From Aquirufa sp. (GTDB lineage Bacteria; Bacteroidota; Bacteroidia; Cytophagales; Spirosomataceae): a stretch of DNA of 12,697 bases. The DNA is taken from the NCBI GenBank assembly GCA_030833145.1, contig JAURHT010000056.1, positions 1 to 12,697 on the forward strand. The letters are read 5' to 3'. The notes under the pieces were generated by a model that worked only from the letters and a program-made list of their open reading frames with translations, made no database searches and was not told the origin of the DNA. Below are positions 7,146 through 12,697 of the stretch, one piece after another (the first letter of the stretch is position 1; each line of letters opens with the position of its first letter). The position numbers and the translations under genes were made by a program.

Positions 7146-7760
7146 CTATTTCCCTATTCTGTAAGGGGATGTTTGAATTAATTCATCGATAGACTTCAAA
7201 ATGTCTTCGCGACCTACGTGTTTTTCAGCCGAGGTGATGAACAAAGGAGGTAATTCATCCCACATTTCTAGAAGGAAGTTTTTATATACCTCAACACTTT
7301 CATTTACCTGCTTTTGGGATAACTTATCCGCTTTTGTAAATACAATATAAAAGGGAATTTCATCCTCTACCATCCGGCTCATGAATTCAATATCCACCGC
7401 CTGCGGCTTCAAACGGATGTCCACTAACACAAACAAACAGGTCAAATTCTCTCGGTGGATTAAATAATCAAAGATCATTTTCTCGAATTCCTTGCGTTTT
7501 TCCTTGCTGACTTTGGCAAAACCATAACCTGGTAAATCCACTAAATACCACTTCTCGTCAATAATGAAGTGATTAATTAATTGCGTTTTTCCAGGTGTCT
7601 GTGAAGTTTTCGCTAAGCCTTTATGAAAGGTCAACGAATTAATCAGAGACGATTTTCCCACATTCGAACGCCCAATAAAGGCAAATTCAGGAAATCTTGC
7701 TGGAGGGCAATTCTTAAAGTCGGTGTTACTGGTAACGAATTTAGCGTTAATCTGAGCCAT
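7146..7760 (-). CDS. engB: Ribosome biogenesis GTPase EngB/YihA/YsxC
   Basis: A 204-residue TRAFAC-class GTPase that is needed for assembly of the large ribosomal subunit. All G motifs are present: G1 GRSNVGKSS (residues 30-38), G2 around TPGKT (55-59), G3 DLPGYG (75-80), G4 TKAD (142-145) and G5 TSAEKHVG (176-183). The FAFIGRSNVGKSSLINSL segment and the PGKTQLINHF stretch are diagnostic for EngB among small GTPases. Length is normal. I chose the ATG at 7760; an in-frame TTG at 7784 would add eight residues but lies inside the predicted -7 box. It is the first gene of a minus-strand operon with the DUF5606 and GNAT genes, and is divergent from hemE. Confidence 0.96.
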   Translation of the reverse strand: MAQINAKFVTSNTDFKNCPPARFPEFAFIGRSNVGKSSLINSLTFHKGLAKTSQTPGKTQLINHFIIDEKWYLVDLPGYGFAKVSKEKRKEFEKMIFDYLIHRENLTCLFVLVDIRLKPQAVDIEFMSRMVEDEIPFYIVFTKADKLSQKQVNESVEVYKNFLLEMWDELPPLFITSAEKHVGREDILKSIDELIQTSPYRIGK

Positions 7761-7781
7761 AGGGCGGGTGTTAATGAAGGA

Positions 7782-7789
7782 CAAAGGTA
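7782..7789 (-). promoter_or_regulatory. Candidate -7 box for engB
   Basis: On the minus strand TACCTTTG matches TAnnTTTG exactly. Transcription from near 7775 would give a leader of about 15 bases to the ATG at 7760. No clear -33 TTG is seen. It excludes the upstream TTG codon as the start of engB, because that codon is part of the box. Confidence 0.5.
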
Positions 7790-7819
7790 AGGAAATAAGT
7801 CGACTAGTGAATTTTTCCC

Positions 7820-7827
7820 TATCTTTG
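7820..7827 (+). promoter_or_regulatory. Candidate -7 box for hemE
   Basis: TATCTTTG matches TAnnTTTG exactly and lies 16 bases before the hemE ATG, so the leader would be only about 10 bases. No clear TTG is present about 20 bases upstream. It points away from the engB box, 30 bases apart. Confidence 0.55.
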
Positions 7828-7843
7828 CAGCTCGAAATAGCTT

Positions 7844-8875
7844 ATGGAAAAACTACAAAACGATCTACTTCTTCGTGCTGCGCAGGGTTTACCTGTGGAG
7901 CGAATCCCGGTTTGGGTGATGCGTCAGGCGGGGAGAATTTTACCTGAATATAGAGCAGTGCGCGCGAAAGCGGGTTCATTTATTGGTCTAGCCACCCATC
8001 CAGAAATGGCTGCGGAGGTGACAATTCAGCCGGTGACACGTTTTGGAGTGGATGCGGCGATTATCTTTTCGGATATTTTAGTGGTGCCGGAGGCGATGGG
8101 TTTGCCCTATGTGATGGAGGAGCAGAAGGGTCCAGTTTTTCCGGAGGTGATTCGGTCGAAAGCGGATTTGGCGAAGATTCGGGACGCAAATCCGGAACAG
8201 GATTTGAAGTATGTATTAGATGCGATTAAGATCGTGAAGAAGGAGTTGGCTGGCAAGGTACCTTTGATTGGTTTTGCCGGTGCGCCGTTCACGATTTTCT
8301 GTTATATGGTGGAGGGAAAAGGGTCTAAGACTTTTTCTCAGGCCAAAAAGATGTTATATGCTGAGCCAGAACTAGCGCACGCTTTGTTGCAAAAGATTAC
8401 GGATTCGACGATTTCATATTTAAAAGCGCAGGTGGCGGCTGGGGCTAATTTAGTCCAAATCTTTGATTCATGGGCGGGGATTTTGTCGCCAGCGCAATAT
8501 TCAGTCTTTTCGACACCTTATCTAAAGCAAATTTGTGAGGCGGTGACGGAGGTTCCGGTGACGCTTTTTGCCAAAGGGGCATTCTTCGCTCGAGAGGAGA
8601 TGGCGGCACTAAATTGTGCGACGATTGGTTTGGACTGGAATATGGACATTGCTGAATCACGTCGATTAGTGGGTCCTAACAAAACATTGCAAGGGAATTT
8701 AGATCCATGTGCTTTGTATGGTGACTTCAAGACGGTGGAAGCGGAAACCAAGAAGATGATTGATCAATTTGGGACGCAGCGTTACATTGCGAACTTGGGT
8801 CATGGGGTTTATCCTGACATTGATCCAGATAAGGTTCAGTGTTTTGTGGATACGATTCAGAATTATCAAGCATAA
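7844..8875 (+). CDS. hemE: Uroporphyrinogen decarboxylase
   Basis: A 343-residue cytoplasmic enzyme that removes four acetate carboxyl groups from uroporphyrinogen III to make coproporphyrinogen III in haem synthesis. Motifs: [16 protein letters not shown] (residues 22-37), with substrate-binding R27 and R31; [14 protein letters not shown] (73-86) with the essential D77; Y154 in [19 protein letters not shown] (209-216); GLDW and QGNLDP near 260-280; and NLGHGVYPD with H320. These align with the human residues known to bind the tetrapyrrole. Length is typical for bacteria. It is a single-gene transcript by its surroundings: a promoter divergent from engB and a terminator that overlaps its stop codon. 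The haem supports cytochromes such as the one encoded at 5757. Confidence 0.97.
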   Translation: MEKLQNDLLLRAAQGLPVERIPVWVMRQAGRILPEYRAVRAKAGSFIGLATHPEMAAEVTIQPVTRFGVDAAIIFSDILVVPEAMGLPYVMEEQKGPVFPEVIRSKADLAKIRDANPEQDLKYVLDAIKIVKKELAGKVPLIGFAGAPFTIFCYMVEGKGSKTFSQAKKMLYAEPELAHALLQKITDSTISYLKAQVAAGANLVQIFDSWAGILSPAQYSVFSTPYLKQICEAVTEVPVTLFAKGAFFAREEMAALNCATIGLDWNMDIAESRRLVGPNKTLQGNLDPCALYGDFKTVEAETKKMIDQFGTQRYIANLGHGVYPDIDPDKVQCFVDTIQNYQA

Positions 8876-8907
8876 AAAAAAGCCTCGCGATGATCGAGGC
8901 TTTTTTT
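8875..8907. terminator. Bidirectional rho-independent terminator (hemE / guaB)
   Basis: Seven A residues and GCCTCG pair with CGAGGC and seven T residues around a seven-base loop. The hairpin begins at the last base of the hemE stop codon and ends 17 bases from the guaB stop, and its A and T tracts let it work for both converging genes. Confidence 0.93.
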
Positions 8908-8924
8908 ATGAAAATTTGAAAATC

Positions 8925-10394
8925 TTATTTCGCCGAATAGTTCGGCGCTTCTTTCGAGATGCTCACATCGTGTGGGTGACTTTCTTTCACACCGGCTGAA
9001 GTGATTTTCACGAACTTCGCTTGTTGCATGGCTTCGATAGAAGAAGCTCCACAATATCCCATTCCGGCTTTTAATCCGCCTACCATTTGGTATAGAATTT
9101 CTGTCACTGAACCTTTGAAAGGTACGCGACCTACGATTCCTTCTGGAACTAATTTCTTGATATCGTCTTCTGCGTCTTGGAAATAGCGGTCTTTCGATCC
9201 ATCTTCCATAGCCTCTAAAGAGCCCATTCCACGGTAGGATTTGAATTTACGTCCTTCCAAAATGATCATCTCACCTGGTGCTTCGTCCGTTCCTGCTAAA
9301 AGAGAACCGATCATGACGGTGCTAGCGCCTCCTGCGATGGCTTTGGCCACATCCCCTGAATAACGGATACCTCCGTCAGCAATGACTGGGACGTCGTATT
9401 TTTGTAAAGCTTTGGCCGCTTCATACACCGCAGTCAATTGTGGCATGCCCACACCCGCGATGATACGCGTCGTGCAAATACTTCCTGGGCCTACACCCAC
9501 CTTCACGGCATCCGCTCCGGCTTCCGCTAACGCAACGGCCGCTTCACCTGTCGCAATGTTACCTACGATAACATCCAACGTAGGGAATGCTTTCTTCACT
9601 GATTTCAAGGCATCGATTACCCCTTTCGAGTGACCGTGCGCGGTATCAATACTGATAACGTCGACGCCCACTTGCACTAAAGCTTGCACGCGGTCTAATA
9701 AATCGGGCGTTACACCTACCGCTGCACCTACGCGAAGACGGCCTAGGGGATCTTTCGATGCCAACGGGTGTGACTTACGCTTCAAAATATCTTTATAGGT
9801 AATCAAACCAATCAATTTGCCATTTTTGTCAATGATTGGTAGTTTTTCGATTTTGTATTCTTGCAAAATGCTTTCGGCCTCTTCCATGCTGATTCCTTCT
9901 TTGGCCGTAATCAAATTGTCCTTCGTCATGATCTCTCTCACGGGACGAGCAGTTTGTTTTTGGAAGCGTAAATCACGGTTCGTCAAAATCCCTACTAATT
10001 TTCCGTCGTTATCGATCACTGGAATGCCGCCAATCTTGAATTCCTTCATGATGCGTTGTGCATCGCCTAAAGTTGAGTTGTCTTTCAAGGTCACTGGATC
10101 GATGATCATCCCTGATTCAGAACGCTTTACCTTGCGAACTTGTGCCGCTTGCTGTGCAATCGTCATGTTCTTGTGGATGATTCCAATGCCGCCTTCTTGT
10201 GCTAAAGCGATCGCTAAATCGGCTTCCGTAACGGTGTCCATCGCAGCGGAAACAATGGGAATATTCAACCAAATGTTGCGCGTAAGGCGAGAGGAAGTAC
10301 TTACTTCACGGGGTAAAACCTCGGAATAAGCAGGAAGCAAAAGTACGTCGTCGTACGTTAAGGCTTCGAAAAGAAATTTAGTGGAATCAAGCAT
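8925..10394 (-). CDS. guaB: Inosine-5'-monophosphate dehydrogenase
   Basis: A 489-residue cytoplasmic enzyme that oxidises IMP to XMP with NAD+, the committed step to GMP. The (beta/alpha)8 barrel holds [16 protein letters not shown] near the start, the catalytic C307 in [19 protein letters not shown] (339-348, IMP phosphate and ribose contacts), [10 protein letters not shown] (387-396), and the flap with R403-Y404 in DRYFQ. Two CBS domains (about 95-145 and 155-205) are inserted in the usual place; these normally bind adenine or guanine nucleotides and tune activity and filament formation. Length matches the family. It is transcribed alone, opposite to nuoA, from a good promoter at 10443-10474. 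Its short leader is mostly an inverted repeat that ends next to the ATG. Confidence 0.98.
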   Translation of the reverse strand: MLDSTKFLFEALTYDDVLLLPAYSEVLPREVSTSSRLTRNIWLNIPIVSAAMDTVTEADLAIALAQEGGIGIIHKNMTIAQQAAQVRKVKRSESGMIIDPVTLKDNSTLGDAQRIMKEFKIGGIPVIDNDGKLVGILTNRDLRFQKQTARPVREIMTKDNLITAKEGISMEEAESILQEYKIEKLPIIDKNGKLIGLITYKDILKRKSHPLASKDPLGRLRVGAAVGVTPDLLDRVQALVQVGVDVISIDTAHGHSKGVIDALKSVKKAFPTLDVIVGNIATGEAAVALAEAGADAVKVGVGPGSICTTRIIAGVGMPQLTAVYEAAKALQKYDVPVIADGGIRYSGDVAKAIAGGASTVMIGSLLAGTDEAPGEMIILEGRKFKSYRGMGSLEAMEDGSKDRYFQDAEDDIKKLVPEGIVGRVPFKGSVTEILYQMVGGLKAGMGYCGASSIEAMQQAKFVKITSAGVKESHPHDVSISKEAPNYSAK

Positions 10395-10395
10395 A

Positions 10396-10438
10396 GCAAA
10401 TAATTTGTACCGGGTGTTGAATGAGTGCCCTTATTTGC
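10396..10438 (-). promoter_or_regulatory. Inverted repeat spanning the predicted guaB 5' leader
   Basis: On the minus strand GCAAATAA (10438-10431) and TTATTTGC (10403-10396) form a perfect 8-base inverted repeat with 27 bases between them, in which GGG and CCC can also pair. The outer arm begins about where transcription should start and the inner arm ends one base before the guaB ATG. As RNA it would fold the whole leader; as DNA it could be an operator. It does not resemble a purine riboswitch that I recognise. Confidence 0.4.
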
Positions 10439-10442
10439 AGGA

Positions 10443-10474
10443 CAAAATTACACGAAATTTCTGAAATAATTCAA
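10443..10474 (-). promoter_or_regulatory. Bacteroidota-type promoter for guaB
   Basis: On the minus strand TTG (10474-10472) and TAATTTTG (10450-10443) are spaced by 21 bases, an exact match to the TTG/TAnnTTTG pattern. The start would lie near 10437, giving a leader of about 42 bases, longer than others in this window. Confidence 0.6.
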
Positions 10475-10488
10475 TCCTTTTCTGAAAT
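10458..10488. repeat. Two TTTCTGAAAT elements 21 bases apart
   Basis: TTTCTGAAAT occurs at 10458-10467 and again at 10479-10488. Each core is a palindrome (TTTC-T-GAAA; the first extends to ATTTC-T-GAAAT), and the 21-base period equals two turns of DNA. One copy lies in the guaB -33/-7 spacer and the other just upstream of -33, so the pair looks like a possible operator for guaB, or for nuoA, which lies on the other side. Confidence 0.4.
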
Positions 10489-10501
10489 TTTCTCCCAGAT
10501 T

Positions 10502-10522
10502 TAGATTTTTAGCTGTAAATTG
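10502..10522 (+). promoter_or_regulatory. Tentative nuo operon promoter region
   Basis: Two imperfect -7 boxes are seen before nuoA: TAGATTTT at 10502-10509 (one mismatch) and the shorter TAAATTG at 10516-10522. Neither has a TTG at -33. An nuo promoter must lie somewhere in this gap, but I cannot fix it. Confidence 0.25.
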
Positions 10523-10523
10523 C

Positions 10524-10541
10524 GGCTTGAATTTTTAAGCC
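10524..10541 (+). promoter_or_regulatory. Hairpin in the nuoA leader
   Basis: GGCTTGA and TTTAAGCC can form a stem of seven pairs (one G-T) around a short T-rich loop. It ends six bases before the nuoA ATG. It has no T-tract after it, so it is not a terminator; it may limit or set access to the start codon. Confidence 0.35.
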
Positions 10542-10547
10542 TTCGTA

Positions 10548-10916
10548 ATGAACTATCAACCTCAGGATTTCCTTCCGATTTTTGTTCAGCTAGCAGCTGC
10601 TTTGGCATTTATCGTCGCTACGATGTTAGCCACCCACGCATTAGGTCCTAAAAGACATTCTAAAAAGAAAGATGATGCTTTCGAGTGTGGGATTGAATCC
10701 ATCGGTGATGCGCGTACGCCTATCTCTGTGAAGTATTTTTTAGTCGCCATTCTTTTTGTGCTATTTGATATAGAAATCGTCTTTATGTATCCTTGGGCGG
10801 TTAATTTCAAACAATTGTCTTGGAGCGGTTTCTATGAAATGTTAGTATTTATGGGCTTGCTTTTAGTGGGCTTCTTATATGTATTGAAAAAAGGAATTTT
10901 AAAGTGGGAAAAATAA
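10548..10916 (+). CDS. nuoA: NADH-quinone oxidoreductase subunit A
   Basis: A 122-residue membrane subunit of respiratory complex I, at the joint between the peripheral and membrane arms near the quinone site. Three transmembrane helices are visible (about 9-31, 61-83 and 95-113). The long loop after helix 1 carries the conserved FECGIES (C47), and helix 2 carries VAILFVLFDIEIVFMYPWAV with D74 and E76, the family signature and part of the path that links quinone chemistry to proton movement. Length is typical. It opens the nuo cluster; nuoB follows after 47 bases on the same strand, a wider gap than between the later genes. Confidence 0.97.
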   Translation: MNYQPQDFLPIFVQLAAALAFIVATMLATHALGPKRHSKKKDDAFECGIESIGDARTPISVKYFLVAILFVLFDIEIVFMYPWAVNFKQLSWSGFYEMLVFMGLLLVGFLYVLKKGILKWEK

Positions 10917-10963
10917 ACATATTGGTCTTGCCAAAGTTTATGTATTCAACAGATAATTAATAT

Positions 10964-11512
10964 ATGAGTAATTCAACAGTTCAAGTGGCTGAAGCGCCTC
11001 CAGGAGTAGAGGGAGCGGGTTTTTTCGCTACCTCCTTAGATAGTTTAGTGGGTTTAGCTCGTGCTAATTCACTTTGGCCATTACCATTCGCTACCTCTTG
11101 TTGTGGTATTGAGTTTATGTCTACGATGGCATCCCATTATGATATCGGTCGTTTTGGTGCAGAACGTTTAAGTTTCTCTGCACGTCAAGCGGACGTTTTG
11201 ATGGTGATGGGAACGATCTCTAAAAAGATGGCGCCGGTGGTAAAACAGGTATATCTCCAAATGGCTGAGCCACGTTGGGTATTATCAGTAGGGGCTTGTG
11301 CTTGTTCTGGAGGTATTTTTGATACGTATTCTGTTCTGCAAGGAATTGACCGTATCATCCCAGTAGATGTATATGTGCCAGGTTGCCCACCGCGTCCAGA
11401 GCAAATTTTGGACGGCTTTATGCAGATTCAAGAATTAGCGAAAAAGGAGACAACGCGTAGACGTAACGAACCAGAATACAAAGCTTTATTAGCTTCTTAC
11501 GGAATCGAATAA
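10964..11512 (+). CDS. nuoB: NADH-quinone oxidoreductase subunit B
   Basis: A 182-residue subunit of the peripheral arm of complex I that holds iron-sulfur cluster N2, the last electron carrier before quinone. The four cluster ligands are recognisable: the adjacent C46 and C47 in [10 protein letters not shown]112 in [13 protein letters not shown], and C141 in [13 protein letters not shown]114, two residues after C112, is an additional Cys where other bacteria often have Asn or Ser. The N-terminal 20 residues are variable and the C-terminal tail ([14 protein letters not shown]) is charged, as is common. Its stop codon overlaps the nuoC start by one base (TAATG), so the two are probably translationally coupled. 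Confidence 0.97.
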   Translation: MSNSTVQVAEAPPGVEGAGFFATSLDSLVGLARANSLWPLPFATSCCGIEFMSTMASHYDIGRFGAERLSFSARQADVLMVMGTISKKMAPVVKQVYLQMAEPRWVLSVGACACSGGIFDTYSVLQGIDRIIPVDVYVPGCPPRPEQILDGFMQIQELAKKETTRRRNEPEYKALLASYGIE

Positions 11513-12012
11513 TGATGAACGAAAAGATAATCGAGGCGCTTCAAGCGCAGTTTGGCGAGGAGGGTGTTTACGGAATAGGAGAGTCACACGGTATTTTGCA
11601 GGTGACTACCGCGGTAGAAAATATCGTTCCGATGATTCACTTCTTGTATGCTCACCCGGTATTTAAGTTTCAGTTTTTGACGGATTTAGCGGGAATTCAT
11701 TTTCCAGACGCGAAAGGGCAAGAATTGGGGGTGATTTACCACTTACATTCTTTGGAAAACAATGTGCGTCTATGGATAAAGGCTTATGCCCCTATCGAAG
11801 CGCCTACTTTCCCTACGATCACTGGCCTTTTTGCTACGGCAAACTGGATGGAGCGCGAGGCGTTTGACTTTTATGGTATCATCTTCGAAGGTCACCCTAA
11901 TTTGACCCGTATCCTGAATATGGACGAGATGGATTACCACCCGATGCGTAAAGAATATCCGTTAGAGGATGCGACGCGTCACGATAAGATTGATGAATTG
12001 TTTGGACGATAA
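11512..12012 (+). CDS. nuoC: NADH-quinone oxidoreductase subunit C
   Basis: A 166-residue peripheral-arm subunit (30-kDa family) that packs against NuoB and NuoD and has no cofactor. The family signature is in the C-terminal half: ANWMEREAFDFYGIIFEGHPNLTRIL (residues 110-135) followed by HPMRKEYPLE (143-152). It is a separate gene here, unlike the NuoCD fusion of E. coli. Two ATG codons stand in a row (11512 and 11515); I keep the first, which overlaps the nuoB stop, but the second is equally possible and would remove only one Met. nuoD follows after 9 bases. Confidence 0.96.
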   Translation: MMNEKIIEALQAQFGEEGVYGIGESHGILQVTTAVENIVPMIHFLYAHPVFKFQFLTDLAGIHFPDAKGQELGVIYHLHSLENNVRLWIKAYAPIEAPTFPTITGLFATANWMEREAFDFYGIIFEGHPNLTRILNMDEMDYHPMRKEYPLEDATRHDKIDELFGR

Positions 12013-12021
12013 TAAATAGAC

Positions 12022-12697
12022 ATGTCTGAAATAGCTTTAGTAAACAGCCCTAATGTAGGATTAGATAAAACACAAAAAGGGGGACCTTATGTGAATGAAT
12101 TATCTACGTTAAACTTAGGTCCTACGCACCCAGCGACACACGGTATCTTCCAAAACATCTTAACGATGGACGGAGAAACCATCGTAGACGCGGAGCAAAC
12201 GGTGGGTTATATCCACCGGGCCTTTGAGAAAATCGCAGAACGTCGTCCTTTCTATCAAATCACGACTTTAACAGACCGCATGAACTACTGTTCAGCTCCT
12301 ATTAACAATATGGGCTGGCACATGACAGTAGAGAAATTGTTAGGCATCGAAGTTCCCAAGCGTGCGCAGTATATGCGTGTGATCATGATGGAACTGGCAC
12401 GATTAACGGATCACATTGTTTGTAATTCTATCCTAGCGGTAGATACCGGCGCCTTAACGGGTTTCTTGTATGTATACCAATGGAGAGAGTTTATCTACGA
12501 GATTTATGAGGAGATGTGCGGTGCACGTTTGACGACGAATATGGGTCGTTTTGGCGGTATGGAGCGTGATTTTACGCCCGTAGCGATCGAGAAAATCCAA
12601 AAATTATTAAAAGAACTTCCAGCTGCTTTGAAGGAGTTCGAAGGTTTAGTGATGCGTAACCGTATCTTCATGGACCGTACCCAAAACGTGGGTGGTA
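12022..12697 (+). CDS. nuoD: NADH-quinone oxidoreductase subunit D, N-terminal part (3' end outside window)
   Basis: The first 225 codons of the 49-kDa subunit of complex I, which forms the quinone-binding cavity together with NuoB and is related to NiFe-hydrogenase large subunits. LNLGPTHPATHGIFQN (30-45) holds H40 and LTDRMNY (83-89) holds Y89; these correspond to the His and Tyr that contact the quinone head group in the Thermus enzyme (H38 and Y87). VGYIHRAFEKIAE (61-73) and RVIMMELARLTDHI (119-132) are further family blocks. The ATG at 12022 lies 9 bases after the nuoC stop. The reading frame stays open to the right edge, so about half of the protein is missing only because the window ends. 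Confidence 0.96.
   Translation, partial: MSEIALVNSPNVGLDKTQKGGPYVNELSTLNLGPTHPATHGIFQNILTMDGETIVDAEQTVGYIHRAFEKIAERRPFYQITTLTDRMNYCSAPINNMGWHMTVEKLLGIEVPKRAQYMRVIMMELARLTDHIVCNSILAVDTGALTGFLYVYQWREFIYEIYEEMCGARLTTNMGRFGGMERDFTPVAIEKIQKLLKELPAALKEFEGLVMRNRIFMDRTQNVGG

Noticed and set aside
7761..7784. TTG start at 7784 for engB
   Set aside because: The codon lies in the predicted -7 box and the added residues are not family-like; MAQINAKF from 7760 is a normal EngB start.
8445..8751. Minus-strand open frames within hemE
   Set aside because: They are antisense to a clear hemE and show no recognisable domain.
8760..8999. Plus-strand open frame running from hemE through the terminator into guaB
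   Set aside because: It overlaps the end of hemE in another frame, runs through a strong terminator, and encodes a basic low-information peptide.
9817..10329. 170-residue open frame on the plus strand
   Set aside because: It lies wholly antisense to guaB, has no family features and reads as Ser/Pro/Met-rich shadow sequence.
10395..10442. Purine, PRPP or ppGpp riboswitch before guaB
   Set aside because: The leader is only about 42 bases and lacks the conserved junction and loop sequences of these classes; an unclassified hairpin is all that can be supported.
10917..10963. Separate promoter or small gene between nuoA and nuoB
   Set aside because: The 47-base gap has only a short TTGG/CCAA inverted repeat and no TAnnTTTG box or coding frame, so read-through from nuoA is more likely.
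1..12697. Defence system, mobile element, phage or integrated island
   Set aside because: All genes belong to core families with consistent promoters and orderly operons; there are no integrase, transposase, terminal repeats, tRNA or abrupt changes in composition that I can see.

Overview
This window is an ordinary core-chromosome segment of a member of the Bacteroidota, most likely in or near the Cytophagales. The placement is an inference. It rests on Bacteroidota-type genes (a DUF5686 outer-membrane protein with a CarboxypepD_reg-like domain, and a DUF5606 protein), on several start sites preceded by matches to the Bacteroidota promoter (TTG, about 20 bases, TAnnTTTG) rather than Shine-Dalgarno sequences, on very short leaders, and on the NuoD sequence style. 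I see no rRNA, tRNA, insertion sequence, phage gene, CRISPR array or defence system.

Layout. Positions 1-159 hold the end of an RdgB/HAM1 nucleotide pyrophosphatase. Positions 215-2734 encode the DUF5686 outer-membrane protein. Positions 2837-5698 form a tight plus-strand operon of plsY (phospholipid synthesis), an M20 dipeptidase and murQ (peptidoglycan recycling). A small secreted monohaem cytochrome c (5757-6083) follows with its own promoter. A strong bidirectional terminator (6100-6132) then separates it from a convergent minus-strand operon read in the order engB, DUF5606 gene, GNAT acetyltransferase (7760 down to 6136). hemE (7844-8875) diverges from engB across an 83-base gap and converges on guaB (10394 down to 8925), with a second bidirectional terminator (8875-8907) between them. 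From 10548 to the right edge runs the start of the respiratory complex I operon: nuoA, nuoB, nuoC and a truncated nuoD.

The genes are housekeeping functions: envelope lipid and wall turnover, nucleotide pool cleaning and GMP synthesis, haem synthesis, ribosome assembly and respiration. Most of the unexplained structure lies in the gaps. The 153-base guaB/nuoA gap is the richest. It holds an 8-base inverted repeat that nearly fills the predicted guaB leader, two copies of a TTTCTGAAAT element exactly 21 bases apart around the guaB promoter, and a hairpin six bases before the nuoA start. I found no convincing new multi-gene system. The best leads are this regulatory region, the dipeptidase-murQ pairing and the lysine/alanine-tailed DUF5606 protein encoded beside engB.
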